Below, piece by piece: positions 1 to 11,600 of a DNA stretch of 64,000 nt. The stretch spans positions 35,001 through 99,000 of the forward strand of contig CAUYUJ010019346.1 of assembly GCA_963575745.1 (NCBI GenBank), in the 5' to 3' direction. Each line of letters starts with the position of its first letter. Position 1 is the stretch's first letter. Made by a program: the position numbers and the translations under genes. The notes beneath the pieces were generated by a model that was not told the origin of the DNA, searched no databases, and was given only the letters and a program-made list of their open reading frames with translations. This stretch comes from Prorocentrum cordatum. Lineage: Eukaryota; Sar; Dinophyceae; Prorocentrales; Prorocentraceae.

Positions 1-116
1 ATCATCATCATCGTCATCGTCGTCGCCATCATCATCATCGTCATCATCATCATCATCAACATAATCATCATTATCATCATCATGATCATCATCATCAGCA
101 TCATCATCATAATTGC

Positions 117-158
<42 letters not shown>

Positions 159-170
159 CATCAGCATCAT
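1..170. repeat. ATC trinucleotide microsatellite
   Basis: Almost pure ATC/ATT repeat with scattered CGTC variants; it continues off the left edge. No gene is supported in it. Confidence 0.95.
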
Positions 171-1750
171 CCGACTCCGCGAGCAGTGCCGAAAAACAGC
201 AGGTAGCACGCTCTCGCTTCCCCTGATGTGTCTTCGGCAACTTTGGTGCACGATCTGATGGTTTTCACGTTTGACTCTGGTAGGGGCACGCGCAGATATG
301 GCCCGACTGCATCGTCTCATGTTCCAAAGCTCGTGCCAGGGCATCTCGAAGAGACAGCCCCACATACGAGCTCTTTTCATCGGATACCTGGCGCGTGAAG
401 GGGCTGCGTCATCCTCCTCCGTTCCCGCGTCACACAAACAAGGAAACGAACGCCAGCATTCATGGTATGGCTTCTTGCCTTTGACCAGCCGTGGCATTGG
501 CATCACCCAGGCCTACTTATACTGTTGTGTGCGTCGGCCCTCCAGGGGCGACGAGAGCGCTCAGAAAGATTACAGTCTATGCCCGGTGGCGGGCGCCTTC
601 TGGCCATTCCTCCCGGGCAACCAAGCGAGATGTTACCAGTTGTTTTTGTTATCGTGTGCTATATCGTGTGCAATCTTATGATAGGCCCGGTCTTGCGCCT
701 CCGCAGGGGATGCGTACGCCCTTCTGCGCCCTGCGCATGCATACATCATCATCCTTCTCCCCCCCTGTATCCTTCTTCTCTCCTGAGGAGGAGGAGGAGG
801 AGGAGGACATTTGTTTTGGCATTCGCTTCGGGGATGATCTAAAGCACAGGCGCGTTCCTTGGACAGCAGTTGACCCCCAGGCATTGCCTGGGGCGTTGCC
901 AGTTCCGATTCGGCTCCAACGAACTTTACCCCAGGAGGAGGAGGGGAGGAGAAGGAAAACGCATGAAACAAACTAGCCCGGGTTAAACGCTGCCCACCTT
1001 CTAAAGGGCCGTGCCCAGGCCAGACGGATCGACGCAGACCTTCCCCAGAACGGGGCGGAGAATCCAATCCCACCCACCAATTCCCCCCTCCCCAGACACG
1101 AACAATCCCTGAACGCCAACTTGCAGGTTCGGACTTTCGGGCATGGTGAGACCATGGCAAGACCCGCCAGGGAAGGCCACTTGCTTTCGCCTGCGACCTG
1201 GCTGCCAACTCCTTGAACTGTCTGGAGGGAGGAAGGAGGGAGGGGGGATGCATGAAGGAGCAAGGGAAGGGGAAGGAGATCAACTGCAATGCGCTGGGGT
1301 AACTTACTTCCCACATACTAATGGGCAGACCCCTAGCAAAGCGAGACCTTACCATCCCCCATAAGGGATGGAGAAAAGAAAGACTAGGGGATTACTTCGC
1401 CAGACTTTCCTGGACCCCTGATAAGAGTAAGAATAAACTGGGCTGAAATGCAGCTGCCCTAACTAGCGCATGACAAGGAAAACTGATGCAAGTAAGCAAC
1501 CTGCTTCAACAGTACTGCCATTCTGGCCAAAAGGATACGGGACGTGTGAAGGTTAAGAACGCTGGGTAGCTGACGAATGTCCTACCCAAACGCAGCGCTG
1601 ACCAACACAAAAGGAGGATTCTGCCAAAAACCTGTAGCCATAGAAACTTCGCTCATCTAAGCCATAACACAAGTTGCCTACTTTGCCCATGATGCAATAT
1701 ACATTCTGCCGCTGAACTGAAAGACTTGGGTACTACCACGACATTGAGCT
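171..1750. other. no gene recognised
   Basis: Several frames are open for 60-240 codons on both strands but none shows a recognisable domain. A GGA run lies at 785-808. Around 535-615 there is a fragment (GGCGACGAGAGCGCTCAGAA ... GGTGGCGGGCGCC) that resembles pieces near 44485, 44815 and 56695, so part of this stretch is dispersed repeat. Confidence 0.5.
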
Positions 1751-1754
1751 CCGT

Positions 1755-2691
1755 TTACTTAGAAGAAGAGGAGTCTGAGCTGGATCTGCTCGTCCGAGGA
1801 ACAGGCGCATTGCCTGAAGCTGTGTTTTGATTATTTACACGACTGAGCTCATCCTGGAGTGTCTCCAGTTGCTGCTGGAGGTGCTTGATCTTGATAGCCT
1901 GGAGACCACACTTGAACTCCAGAAGTCTTGAATTGGACGGGGCTGATTCCATGGAAGGGGCTGCATCGCTGTGCACAACCTGTGCACGCTTACAAGCGTG
2001 CTCTGGAGAAGTCGATCGAGGACGGTCGGCATGTTTTATACTGGCAGAAGGTGAATCGGAATCGCTACCACTGTCCAAAACATCTGGAAGTTTGTCTTCC
2101 TTCTTAGAGATCTGAACCTTCACCTTAGGCTCGACGTTGAATTTCTCGCATACCGCCAAATAAAGATACTTTTCTTTCCCCCCTGCACTTGTCTAAGAAA
2201 CTGTCCAACTGATCCAGCATTTGAGGTTCGTGATGCTGGAAGACATCCGAGATCAGTAGCTTGAACTGATGCCTGACTTTGAAATCCTGGCCCTGTTCAC
2301 TGTCGGATTCTACCTGACCAGTGGCCTTGACCTTGGGATTAGACTTCACTGCCACAAGAGGCGGCGGTGATGCATGCGCCTTCTCACTGTCGGCTTCTAC
2401 CTGAACAGTGGGCTTATATTTGGACTGAATCTTCTCACTGCCAGATGCTACCTCAGCAGTGGGCTTTTCTGTGCGCCCAGACTTCGCTGCTACTGGTGGT
2501 GGCGGAGGTGGCGGGAGTGGCTGGGAGCTCTTCCCATGCCAGGGGAGACCGCACTTACATAACGGTTGAGAAGCAGTTCTATTAGGCCAGATCCAACAGG
2601 CTGGTCTGCCACGCGGGCAAAGCAATTTAGTATGAGAAACGACTGGAGATCCTACTCCTTCTTTGAAAACCCAGGGCGTCCTGGACGACAT
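1755..2691 (-). pseudogene. Retroposed intronless gene behind tandem spliced leaders; hypothetical protein, one frameshift
   Basis: The reading starts at the first ATG after the leader array (2691, protein begins MSSRTPW). The first part has a zinc-ribbon-like stretch (CPRGRPACWIW then CKCG), a polyproline run and acidic Ser/Lys repeats. The second part, in another frame from 2159, begins near AVCEKFNVEP, is rich in Ser/Asp, has a leucine heptad segment (LQQQLETLQDEL) likely to be a short coiled coil, and ends in a serine tail. The two frames join naturally if one base is removed from the six-G run (minus strand) near 2180-2185, so the copy is either a pseudogene or carries a homopolymer sequencing error. 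Composition is less GC-rich than the flanks. Function unknown; the zinc ribbon suggests nucleic-acid or protein binding, which is inference. Absence of introns fits retroposition. Confidence 0.7.
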
Positions 2692-2754
2692 GGCGGCAAC
2701 TGCGGCGTGTGGGTGTAGGCGCAAAAGGGGGCAGGGCTGCTCCTGCCCAGCTGG

Positions 2755-2835
2755 CTTGAGCGGTGGCAATTTGAGCCAAAATAGCTTGAGCCAAACTGGC
2801 TTGAGCCAAAATGGCTTGAGCCAAAATGGCTACGG
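2755..2835 (-). other. Complete dinoflagellate spliced leader followed by tandem relict leaders
   Basis: Read on the minus strand, 2835-2815 is the full leader CCGTAGCC...GGCTCAAG. It is followed by 15-nt units lacking the first six bases: 2814-2800 (CCATTTTGGCTCAAG, exact), 2799-2785 (CCAGTTTGGCTCAAG), 2784-2770 (CTATTTTGGCTCAAA) and a poor fifth unit 2769-2755. The leader is added to mRNA 5' ends by trans-splicing, so its presence in the genome marks a retroposed cDNA; each relict records an earlier round. Divergence rises toward the gene, as expected if the inner units are older. Confidence 0.95.
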
Positions 2836-2930
2836 GGGAGGAGGAGGAGGAGGAGGAGGAGGAGGAGGAGGGGGAGGAGGAGGAGGAGGAGGAGGAGGAG
2901 GAGGAGGAGGAGGCGGAGGGGGAGGGGGAC
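2836..2930. repeat. GGA microsatellite
   Basis: GGA trinucleotide run directly upstream of the retroposed leader, with minor GGC and GGGG interruptions. It produces poly-Glu, poly-Gly and poly-Ser open frames that are not genes. Confidence 0.95.
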
Positions 2931-3159
2931 AAGCTAGGTGCGCTCGCGTCATATCTGACATCCTACCCCTCCCTCCCATCCCTTACCATGGCGCAGATCC
3001 CCTCTCTACTCGCACAGTCGGATGTCGAGCAGGGCAATGATCCCGAAAGGGTACGCGATGCATTGTAGAGCACGGCATGGCATGGCGTAGAAGAGCACCG
3101 CAAAGCGTAGTATCAACCTACATTGCATTGCATGCCGTGGCATGGCACGGGAAATGACG

Positions 3160-3320
3160 CCAGCGCTGCAGCGGGAGCACGAGTCGAAACGAGCGGAAGC
3201 GCGGAAATGAGGCCAGCGCTGCAGCGGGAGCACGATTCGGAACGAGCGGAAGCACGGAAATGAGGCCAGCGCTGCAGCGGGAGCACGATTCGGAACGAGC
3301 GGGGCCCGAAAATGAGGCCG
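3160..3320. repeat. Minisatellite, about 54-nt unit, three copies
   Basis: Three direct copies of a unit containing GCCAGCGCTGCAGCGGGAGC followed by ACGATTCGGAACGAGCGGAAGC. Upstream (3065-3150) is a CATGGCATGG/CATTGCATTG simple repeat. Confidence 0.85.
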
Positions 3321-3475
3321 GCGCCTCAGCGAGAGCAGCATTTTGAAAACAAATGCAGGCGAAAACCCAACTCCGGGGAAACCTGTGTGTAAAAAACAAT
3401 ACGCGGGGGGGGGGGTCGGACACTCCCAGGCCGTCATCAGGGGAAGAGGGAGAGTAGTATTCATATTGAGTAATT

Positions 3476-3522
3476 GCGGAGGAGGGGGAAGAGGAGGAGG
3501 AGGAGGAGGAGGAGGACGACGA

Positions 3523-3556
<34 letters not shown>

Positions 3557-3632
3557 GAGGAGGAGGAGGAAGAGGACGAAAAGGAGGAGGAGGAGGAGGA
3601 GGAGGAGGGGGAGGGGGAGGGGGAGGGGGGGA
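3476..3632. repeat. GGA/GAC microsatellite
   Basis: GGA repeat with an internal ACG/GAC block (about 3520-3560). The repeat leaves several frames open; no gene is supported. Confidence 0.9.
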
Positions 3633-3689
3633 GTCCCCGTGCCGGAGAAACGTTTGTTTTGTGCTATAGATTTTCCCTCTCCTGGGCAC

Positions 3690-4455
3690 CAGAATTCAGA
3701 AGATGTCTCAGATGAGATGCTTGCTTTCTCGTGCCCATGTCTTGAGGATGTCTCGAGCGAGACGCTTGGTTTCACGCCTGCAGGTTGCCCATGCAGATGT
3801 CTAGCATGAGGGTTTGTCGAGGATGTCTCGAACGAGACGCTTGTTCTCACGCCTCCAGGCCGTCCAGGCAGGTGTGTAGCATGAGGATTTGTTGAGGATG
3901 TCTCTCTCTCGAGAGAGACGCTTGTTTTCACGCGTCCAGGTCGCCCAGGCGGATGTCTAACATGAGGATTGTGGAGGATGTCTCGGGAGAGACGCTGTTT
4001 TCACGTACCCATGTCGCCCAGGTGGATGTCTAGCATGATGATGTGTTGAGAACGTCTCGAGCGAAACGCTTGTTTTTCACGCGTCCAGGCCGCCCAGGCG
4101 GTTGTCTAACAGGAAGATGCGTCGAGGATGCCTCGAGCGAGACGCTTGCTTTCACGCTTCCAGGTCGCCAAGGCGGATCTTCAGCATGAGGATTCTTGAG
4201 GATGTGTTGAGCTAAACGCTTGTTTTCAGGTGCCTTGGTCGCCCATGCGGATGTCTAACAGGAAGATGGTCGGAGGATGTCTCAAGCGAACCTCTCGTTT
4301 TCGCGTGTCCAGGTCGCCCAGGCGGATGTCTAGCATGAGGAGATGTTGAGAACGTCGAGCGAGACGCTTGGTTTCACGCGTCCAGGTCGCCCAGACGGAT
4401 GTCTAACATGAGGATGTGGTGAGGATATCTCGAGCGAAACGCTTGTCGCAGTAGA
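3690..4455. repeat. Minisatellite, about 80-nt unit, nine or so copies
   Basis: Unit contains GAGGATGTCTCGAGCGAGAC, GCTTG.TTTCACGCGTCCAG, then GTCGCCCAGGCGGATGTCTA. Copies are 75-90% alike by eye. The GAGGATGTCTC.(G/A)GCGA(G/A)ACGC core also occurs in the array at 11975-12525, suggesting a common origin. Confidence 0.9.
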
Positions 4456-4469
4456 ATTGCGTCGCAGTC

Positions 4470-4830
4470 TAACCCCGCCCGTCCATGGGGCGTCCCCTGG
4501 CGCCCTGGCGCGCCCCCTGGCGCGTCCCTTGCGACGTTCAGGCGTGACGTGCCCTGGTACGTCCCCTCGCACGCCACTCGGCGTGGCACGTTCCCTGGCT
4601 CGTCCTCTGTCGCGTTTCCTTGCTCGTCCCCAGGCGTTTCCCTTGCCCGTTCCATGGCGGGCCCCTTGCACCGTCCTTTGATATGACATTCTCTGGCCGT
4701 CCCGTTGCAGGTCCTTGACACGTCCAGGGCACGTCCCCTGATGCGTCCCCTGACACGTCACCTGACGCATCCCCTATTGCTCCCCTGGCACATCCTGTGG
4801 CGCGTCCGTGAGCCTGTGCCCTGTGTCGTG
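4470..4830. repeat. Degenerate short-unit repeat (CGTCCCCTGGCGCG)
   Basis: Irregular repeats of 11-14 nt around the core CGTCCC(C/T)TGGC or CGTCCCTTG. Copies are too diverged to give a fixed period. Open frames in both directions (Arg/Gly/Pro-rich) are by-products. Confidence 0.75.
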
Positions 4831-4839
4831 CCGTTTCTT

Positions 4840-5595
4840 TTCGGAGCTGAGTCGGATTTTCAGGTCGAGTTGATTGAACGTCCTCTACGTTTCCACTTCA
4901 ACTAGCTCTGGGGCGGCTACTCTGTGCTCAGGCAGCTCGAGCTTAAGATCCAGATCAGTTCGGTCAGGACTCGAATGCCAAGTAGGACTCGATCCACAAC
5001 GCTACAGAGCACAATCGCAGCATGGCGCATCGCAGTTCAGCACGGCACAGCGCAGCACAGCCATGGGCACGGTACACCAAGATCGATACATTAAGCGTTG
5101 CAATTGCCCGTCGCCCAATCAGGTGTTTTGAACATGTTTCGAACGCGTTGCCATGCCTTACATTCTCATATCCCTTTCCGGGTTCGTGGGTCGATCATGT
5201 TCCTCTCATGTTCTTTCCTTCTCTGCTCGTTTCTTTTTCAGCTTTTGACTATCAGCGTCCCTGCCTTCCCTCTGCTCATCGTCGTCACTTCCTCCTCCAC
5301 CTTTTTCGACCTCATCTCGATCACTCCGCCGCCGTTTCTCACCCATCGCCCGTCCGCTCTCTGCTTCGCCTCTCCGGCTCCTTTTCCCCGCTGCCCATTC
5401 CTCTTCCCCTGCCCTCCCCGCACGTTCCCCCCGCTCCCGCCTCCCCCTCCCGCCTCATCCTCCCTCCTTTGCCTCCATCGTCATCACCGTCCTTGCGATC
5501 ACCATTTAGCCTTCTTTTCTTCGCCAAGCCTTGGGTCCCGCTTGATCCCTTCCCCTCGCATCTGTGAAATGTCCTTCTGCCTCCAGGGAATGGAG
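4840..5595. other. Intronic sequence upstream of first PPR exon
   Basis: No gene recognised. 5020-5075 has short CAGCACGGCACAGCG repeats. From 5150 the plus strand becomes strongly pyrimidine-rich (CTTCC, CCGCC), consistent with an extended pyrimidine tract before the exon at 5596. Confidence 0.5.
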
Positions 5596-5665
5596 GCTGA
5601 CGCCGAATGCGAACACCTACCTGAACATCATATCCGCGTGTTCTGTGAGGGGCCAGGCCGAGAAG
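5596..5665 (+). CDS. PPR exon 1 of those recognised
   Basis: Encodes L-T-P-N-A-N then TYLNIISACSVRGQAEK, a PPR helix A and the start of helix B. The acceptor is taken as GGAATGGAG|GCTGACG so that a Gly precedes Leu as in other PPRs; CTCCAG|GGAATGG ten bases upstream is the alternative. Donor AGAAG|GCTTGT (GC type). Confidence 0.72.
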
Positions 5666-8600
5666 GCTTGTGGGGAGACGGCTTGGACAGCAGGGTTCGG
5701 CACGCGCACGGAAGGCAGCGGCGCATTGACCGCAGGAGCAGGAGCAGGAGCCCGATGGGGTCAGACGAGGTAGATGAACGAGTACAGTCAGAGTCCAGCA
5801 TCTGCAAACAGCGATTTTGAAACCAAGGTGGTTTCTACGAGTGTTCGCGCGTCTTCCTGCTCTTGATCGGCCTGCGCCTTCGGCGTCGTCGTCGAGCTTT
5901 ATTACTCTACTTCATCGTCGTCGTCCTCTTCACTTTCCGCATATCTCCGCATCCGCCTCATTATCATTCTCGCCCCCGCCCTCCCCCCTTCCACTACAGC
6001 TTACCCTTTTCCCATTCCTGCTCTCTCTTACTCCCGCTCCGCCCGCTCCTCGTCATTCCCCTCTTGCTTGTCCTGCTTTTCGTCTTCTTCCTCCTGCCCC
6101 GACTCATCTCACTCCTCGTCAGATCATCATGCGGGGCGGATAGGAACCATCAGCGCATATTGAGAGGTTAGCGTTATCGAAGACGCCTAAGGCGAATCAC
6201 TGCCGCCTCCTGCCTTTTCGGAAGCGCCTATGTGGCCGATCGTTGAGGTCAGACCTGCCAAGATATCGGACCACGTGTTCCCCGAATCGGTTGGGAAAGC
6301 CTTCAGGGAGCACGTGGGCATCTTGAAGGTCATCTTGGCCGTCGGGAGGCCATTTTGACCCTTTCGGGCCTTCTTGGGGGACGTCTTGAAGGGCTCTTGG
6401 GCCGTCTTGGAGGCCATCTTGAGCGTCTTGGAGGCCTCTTGGGCCGTCTTCGGGGCCCCTTGGGGCCGTCCTGGGCTTCTTGGGCGATCTTTGGGGGCAC
6501 TTGGGCCGTCTCGGGCCGTCGGAAGGCCGAAAAAAAGCAAATGCCACAATCCTTCAACAACTCATGGGAAATCAATGATTTTGGCCTTTTCGGGCCTTCC
6601 TGGAGGTCCTCTTGGAGGCCTCGTGGGCCATCTTCGGCCGTCTTAGTGGGTTCCTGGCCCGTCTTACGCCGTCAGACGCCGTGTGGGGGGCCGCTCTTGG
6701 CCGACTTCGGGTCCTCTTGGAATGCTCCAGGGCCGTCTTGGAGGCCACCTTGGGCGTCTTAAAGGCCTCCTGGGCCGTCTTGGGGGCCCCTTGGGGCCGT
6801 CTTGGGGGCCTCTTGGGCCGGTCTGGGGCCATCTTGGAGGCCTCTTGAGCGATCCTTGGGCGATTTTTGGGGTCTCTTGGGCCGTCTCGGGCCGTCGGAA
6901 GGCCGAAACGAAGCAAATGTCAAAATCCTTCAAACACCTCAGGACAACCAGTGTTTTGATCTTTTCTGGCCTTCCTGGGGGCCCTCTTGGAGGCTTCTTG
7001 AGCCGTCTTGGGCCAGCTTCGAGCCAACTTCGGCCATCTTGGTGGGTTCCTGGCCCGTCTGACGCCGTCGGGAGCCGTCTTGGGGGCCTCTCTGAACCGA
7101 CTTGGGTTCCTCTTGGGGCGCTTCGGGGCCGTCTTGGAGGCCATCTTGGGCGTCTTGGAGGTCTCTTGGGCCGTCTTGGGGCTCTCTTGTGGCCGTCTTG
7201 GAGGCCTATTGGACCGTCATGAGGTTCTCTTGGAGGCCTCGTGGGCGATCTTGGGGCGATCTTGACGGCCTCTTGGGTCATCTTGAGCCGTCGGAATGCC
7301 GAGAAGAAGCACATGCCCAAATCCTTCAAACACGTATGGAAATTCCCTCTTCGGACCCTTCTGGAGGGCCTCTTGGAGGGTTCTTTGGCCGTCTTGGAGG
7401 CCTCTTGGGGGCCTCTTGGGCCGTCTTAGGCCATCTGGAGGCCATCTCAGGCCGTCTTGGGTGCATCCTGGGCCGTGATGGAGGCATCTTGGGGCCATCG
7501 TAGCCGTCTAGGAGGCCATCTTGGGCGTCTTGGAGGCCTCTTGGGCCGTCTTGGGACCTCTTGGGGCCGTTTTGGGGGCCTCTTCGGCTGTCATGGGGTC
7601 ATCTTGGAGGCCTCGTGGGCGATCTTGGGGCGATCGTGGGGGCCTCTTGGGCCGTCTTGAGCCATCGGAAGAAGCATCTGTCAATTTAAAAACCAATGGG
7701 AAACCCGTGATTTTGGCCTTTTCGGGCCCTTCTGAAGGACCTCTTGGAGGCCTCTTGGGCTGTCTTGGAGGCCTCTTGGGGGCCTCTTGGGCCATCTTGA
7801 AGCTATCTTGGCCCGCCTTGGGTGCATCTTGGGCTGCCTTGGAGACATCTTGGAGCCACATTCGGCTTTCTCGGGACAATCTTGGCCGTCTTTGAGGCCG
7901 TCTTGGGCGGCTTGGAAGCCTCTTGGGCCGTCTTTGGGCCGTCTTGGAGGCCTTTTGGGCCGTCCTGGGGCCATCTTGGATGCCTCTTGGGTGTTCTGGG
8001 GGCGATCTTGGGGGCCTCTTGGGCCGTCTTGGACAGCGGGAAGGCTTATAAGAAGCATATGTCGACATCATTTCAAAACCAATGGAAAATCAAGGATTTG
8101 GGCCTCTTCGGGCTCTCCTGGGGGGCCTCTTGGGCCATCTTGAGGCCATCTTGGAGCCATCTTGGCCCGTTTTGAGGCTTTTGGACGATTTAGAATGCAT
8201 CTTGGACTCTCTTGGGCCGTCTTGGAGGCCATCTTGGACCATCTTGGGCGAACTTGGAGGCCATCCTGGGCCATCTTGGCCGTCTTTGGGGCCATCTTGG
8301 GCCAACTTGGGGCAACAAAGTCATCGACGGATGCGTTTTGAGATCCTTCCCGGGACCCCGGCGGGACGCGTCGGAGTCCCAGGGGGAGTTCTTTTGGAAA
8401 AGAACGAAAACCCAAACCGAAATCATCTAGCACGCCAGGCACCCCTGTGGCAAGCCAACAGGGGGCGGTGGATCCGAGTGGCCTTCGGCCCATCCCGCCA
8501 CCGTGCCTGGGCTGTGGGTCTGAGGCCTCTTGTATATGTGTTGGGTTGTCGTGGGGAGCCTCTTGGGGGCCCCTTGGAGGCGGCTTGGGCGTGGGGGCCT

Positions 8601-11600
8601 CTTTGGGGCCTCGTGGGGTGTCTGTCGGGCCTCTTGGAGACCCCTCTGGGGCGCGCCGTGGGCGCCTCTTGGGGCCTCCTGGGGCCTCCTGGCGGCCTCC
8701 TGGGGGCCTCTCGGGGCACGGATGTCGAATGTTCGAGTCGTGGTCCCCTGCGTGGGCCCCTCTTGGAGCTGCCTTGGGGCCCTCGTGGGCAGTTCTGAGC
8801 GCTTCTCGGGCCATCTCGGAGTCCTCTTGGGCCGTCTTGGGGCCCTCTTGGGGGCGTTTTGGGCTGTTGTGGGGCGGTCTTGGGAGCCTCTCGAGCCGTC
8901 TTGGAGCGTCGAAAAGCAGAAAATACGAGAAGGCCAACATCCTTCAAAAACCTTCGTACAGTTTGCGATTTGGGCCTCTTGAGGCTCTCTCGGGAGGCCT
9001 CTTGGAGCACTCATGGAGCTTCTTTAAGGTATTTGGGCCCTCTTGGGCCGTTTTGAAACCATCTTCGGGCGCCTTGGAACACTCTTGGCCTCGGCAATGC
9101 GAACACGGCGTAATTTGCCAAGGTGAATGGCTTCGGGGACGCAAGGGTTGCGTGATTTACTTGGGGGTGTTGCTTCGGGGACGCAAGACTTGTGTCATTT
9201 ACAAGGGTTTGTGGCTTCGGGAATGCGAAGATTGTGTAATGTGCGTGGGCTTGTTGTTTCGGGGACGCAACCATTGCGTACTTTGCCAGGGTTAATGGCT
9301 CCGGGGAAACAACCATTGCGACATGTACAAGGGGTTGTGGCTTCGAGGGCGCGAATCTCAAGTATTTCCCAACCATCCTTTGGTGTTGAACGCGCCCCGC
9401 GTTCCTCTCCTCCTCCTCTGCTCTCCTCCCCCTCCCCCCTCCTTCCATCATCATTATCCTCCTCCTCCACATCCTCCTCATCATCAGCATCATCACAATC
9501 GCCATCATCATCGTTGCCCCAGAGGAAGCTCCACCGAAGGTCACAGTGGCGCAGTTCGTATGCGCCTCCCCCACCCAGCACAGCGTTTCGTGGCTTCAGT
9601 GGGAGCTCCAAGGTCCCCATGGCGCAGTTTGGATGCGTCTCCCCCACACAGTAGTGCGTTTCGTGGCCCCAGAGGGAGTTCCACCGAAGTCTCAGTGGCG
9701 CAGTTCGCATGCGTCCCCCCCACCCGGCACAGCGTTTCGTGGCCCCCGAGGGAGCTCCACCGAAGGTCCCAGTGGCACAGTTCGTATGCGCCTCCCCCAC
9801 ACAGAACTGCGTATCGTGGCGGCCCCACAAGGGGCTCCACCGACAGTCCTAGTGGCGCAGTTCGCACGCGCCTCCCGCGCCCAGTACAGCGTGTCGTGGC
9901 CCCATGGGGAGCTCCACAGAAGGTCACAGTGGCGCAGTTTGCAATCGTCCCCCCCGCCCAGTACAGCGTTTCGTGACCCCAGCGGGAGTTCCACCGAAGG
10001 CCCCAGTTGCGCAGCTCGCATGCGCTTCCCCCGCCCAGTTCAGCGTGTCGTGGCCCCACCGGGAGCTCCACAGAAGGTCACAGTGGCGCAGTTTGCATGC
10101 GTCCCCCCCGCCCAGTACAGCGCTTCGTGACCCCAGAGGGAGTTCCACCGAAGGCCCCAGTTGCGCAGCTCGCATGCGCTTCCCCCGCCCAGTTCAGCGT
10201 GTCGTGGCCCCACGGGGCGCTCCACAGAAGGTCACAGTGGCGCAGTTTGCATGCGTCCCCCCCGCCCAGTACAGCGCTTCGTGATCCCAGAGGGAGTTCC
10301 ACCGAAGGCCCCAGTTGCGCAGCTCGCATGCGTCTCCCCCGCCAAGTTCAGCGTGTCGTGGCCCCATGGGGAGCTCCACAAAAGGTCAGAGTGGCGCAGT
10401 TTGCATGGCCCCATGGGGAGCTCCCCAGAGTGGCGCCATGCGTCCCCCCTCCCAGTACAGCGCTTCGTGACCCCAGAGGAGTTCCACCGAAGGCCCCAAT
10501 TGCGCAGCTCGCATGCGTCTCCCCCGCCCATTACAGCGTGTCATGGCCCCACGGGGAGCTCCACAGACGGTCACAGTGGCGCAGTTCGCATGCGTCCCCC
10601 CGCCCAGTACAGCGCTTCGTGGCCCCAGAGGGGTTTCCACCGAAGGCATCAATTGCGCAGCTCGCATGCGTCTCCCCAACCCAATGCAGCGTGTCGTGAC
10701 CCCCTGGGGAGCCCCACAAAAGGTCACAGTGCCGCAGTTCGCATGCGTCCCCCCGCCCACTACAGCGCTTCGTGGCCCCAGAGGGAGTTCCACCGAAGGC
10801 CCCAGTTGCGCAGCTCGCATGCGTCTCCCCCGCCCATTACAGCGTGTCATGGCCCCACGGGGAGCTCCACAGACGGTCACAGTGGCGCAGTTCGCATGCG
10901 TCCCCCCGCCCAGTACAGCGCTTCGTGGCCCCAGAGGGAGTTCCACCGAAGGCCCCAGTTGCGCAGCTCGCATGCGTCTCCCCCGCCCAGTGGAGCGTTT
11001 CGTGGTTTCATAGGGAGCTCCACCGAAGGTCCCAGTCGCGCAGTTCGCATACGTCTCCCCCGTCGACTTCAGCGCTTCGTAGCCCCAGTGGGAGCTCCAC
11101 CGAAGGCCCCTGTTGCGCAGCTCGCATGCGTCCCGCCCGCCCAGAAGAGCGTTTCGTGGCCCAGAGGGAGCTCCACGAAGGTCACAGTGGCGCAGACCGC
11201 ATGCGTTTCGTGGCCCCGAAGTGGCGCAGATCGCATGCGTGCTCCCCCGCTCAGTACAGCGTTCCGTGGCCCCCAGTGCAATGTTTCGTGGCCTCATGAT
11301 TGGGCCCCACCGAAGGTCCCAGAGACGCAGTTCGCGTGCGTCTCTCCCACCCAGCACAGCGTTTCGTGGCTCCACAGGGAGCTCCTCCGACCCCGCCCAG
11401 ATGGCATTTCGTAGCCCCAGAGGGAGCTCCACCGAAGATCCCAGTGGCGCAGTTCGCATGCTTCCTCCCCACCCAGTACAGCGCTTCGTGGCCCCAGTGG
11501 GAGCTCCACCGAAGGCCCCAGTGGCAAAGTTCGCATGCATTCCCCCCCGCCCAGTACAGCGTTTCGTGGCCCATTGGGAGCTCTATGGAAGACGATGCCC

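Noticed and set aside
6187-9010. Many 100-290-codon frames on both strands rich in Pro/Arg/Lys or Gly/Leu/Trp
   Set aside because: GGCCGTCTTGG satellite; both strands open equally, no family resemblance.
9323-9976. Possible His/Pro-rich gene start near 9323
   Set aside because: Runs from the 58-nt minisatellite through a CTC/CAT run into the 77-nt satellite; no unique coding sequence.
10161-11540. 417- and 384-codon frames across the 77-nt satellite
   Set aside because: Repeat-derived; the dimer alternation and opposite-strand openness argue against coding.
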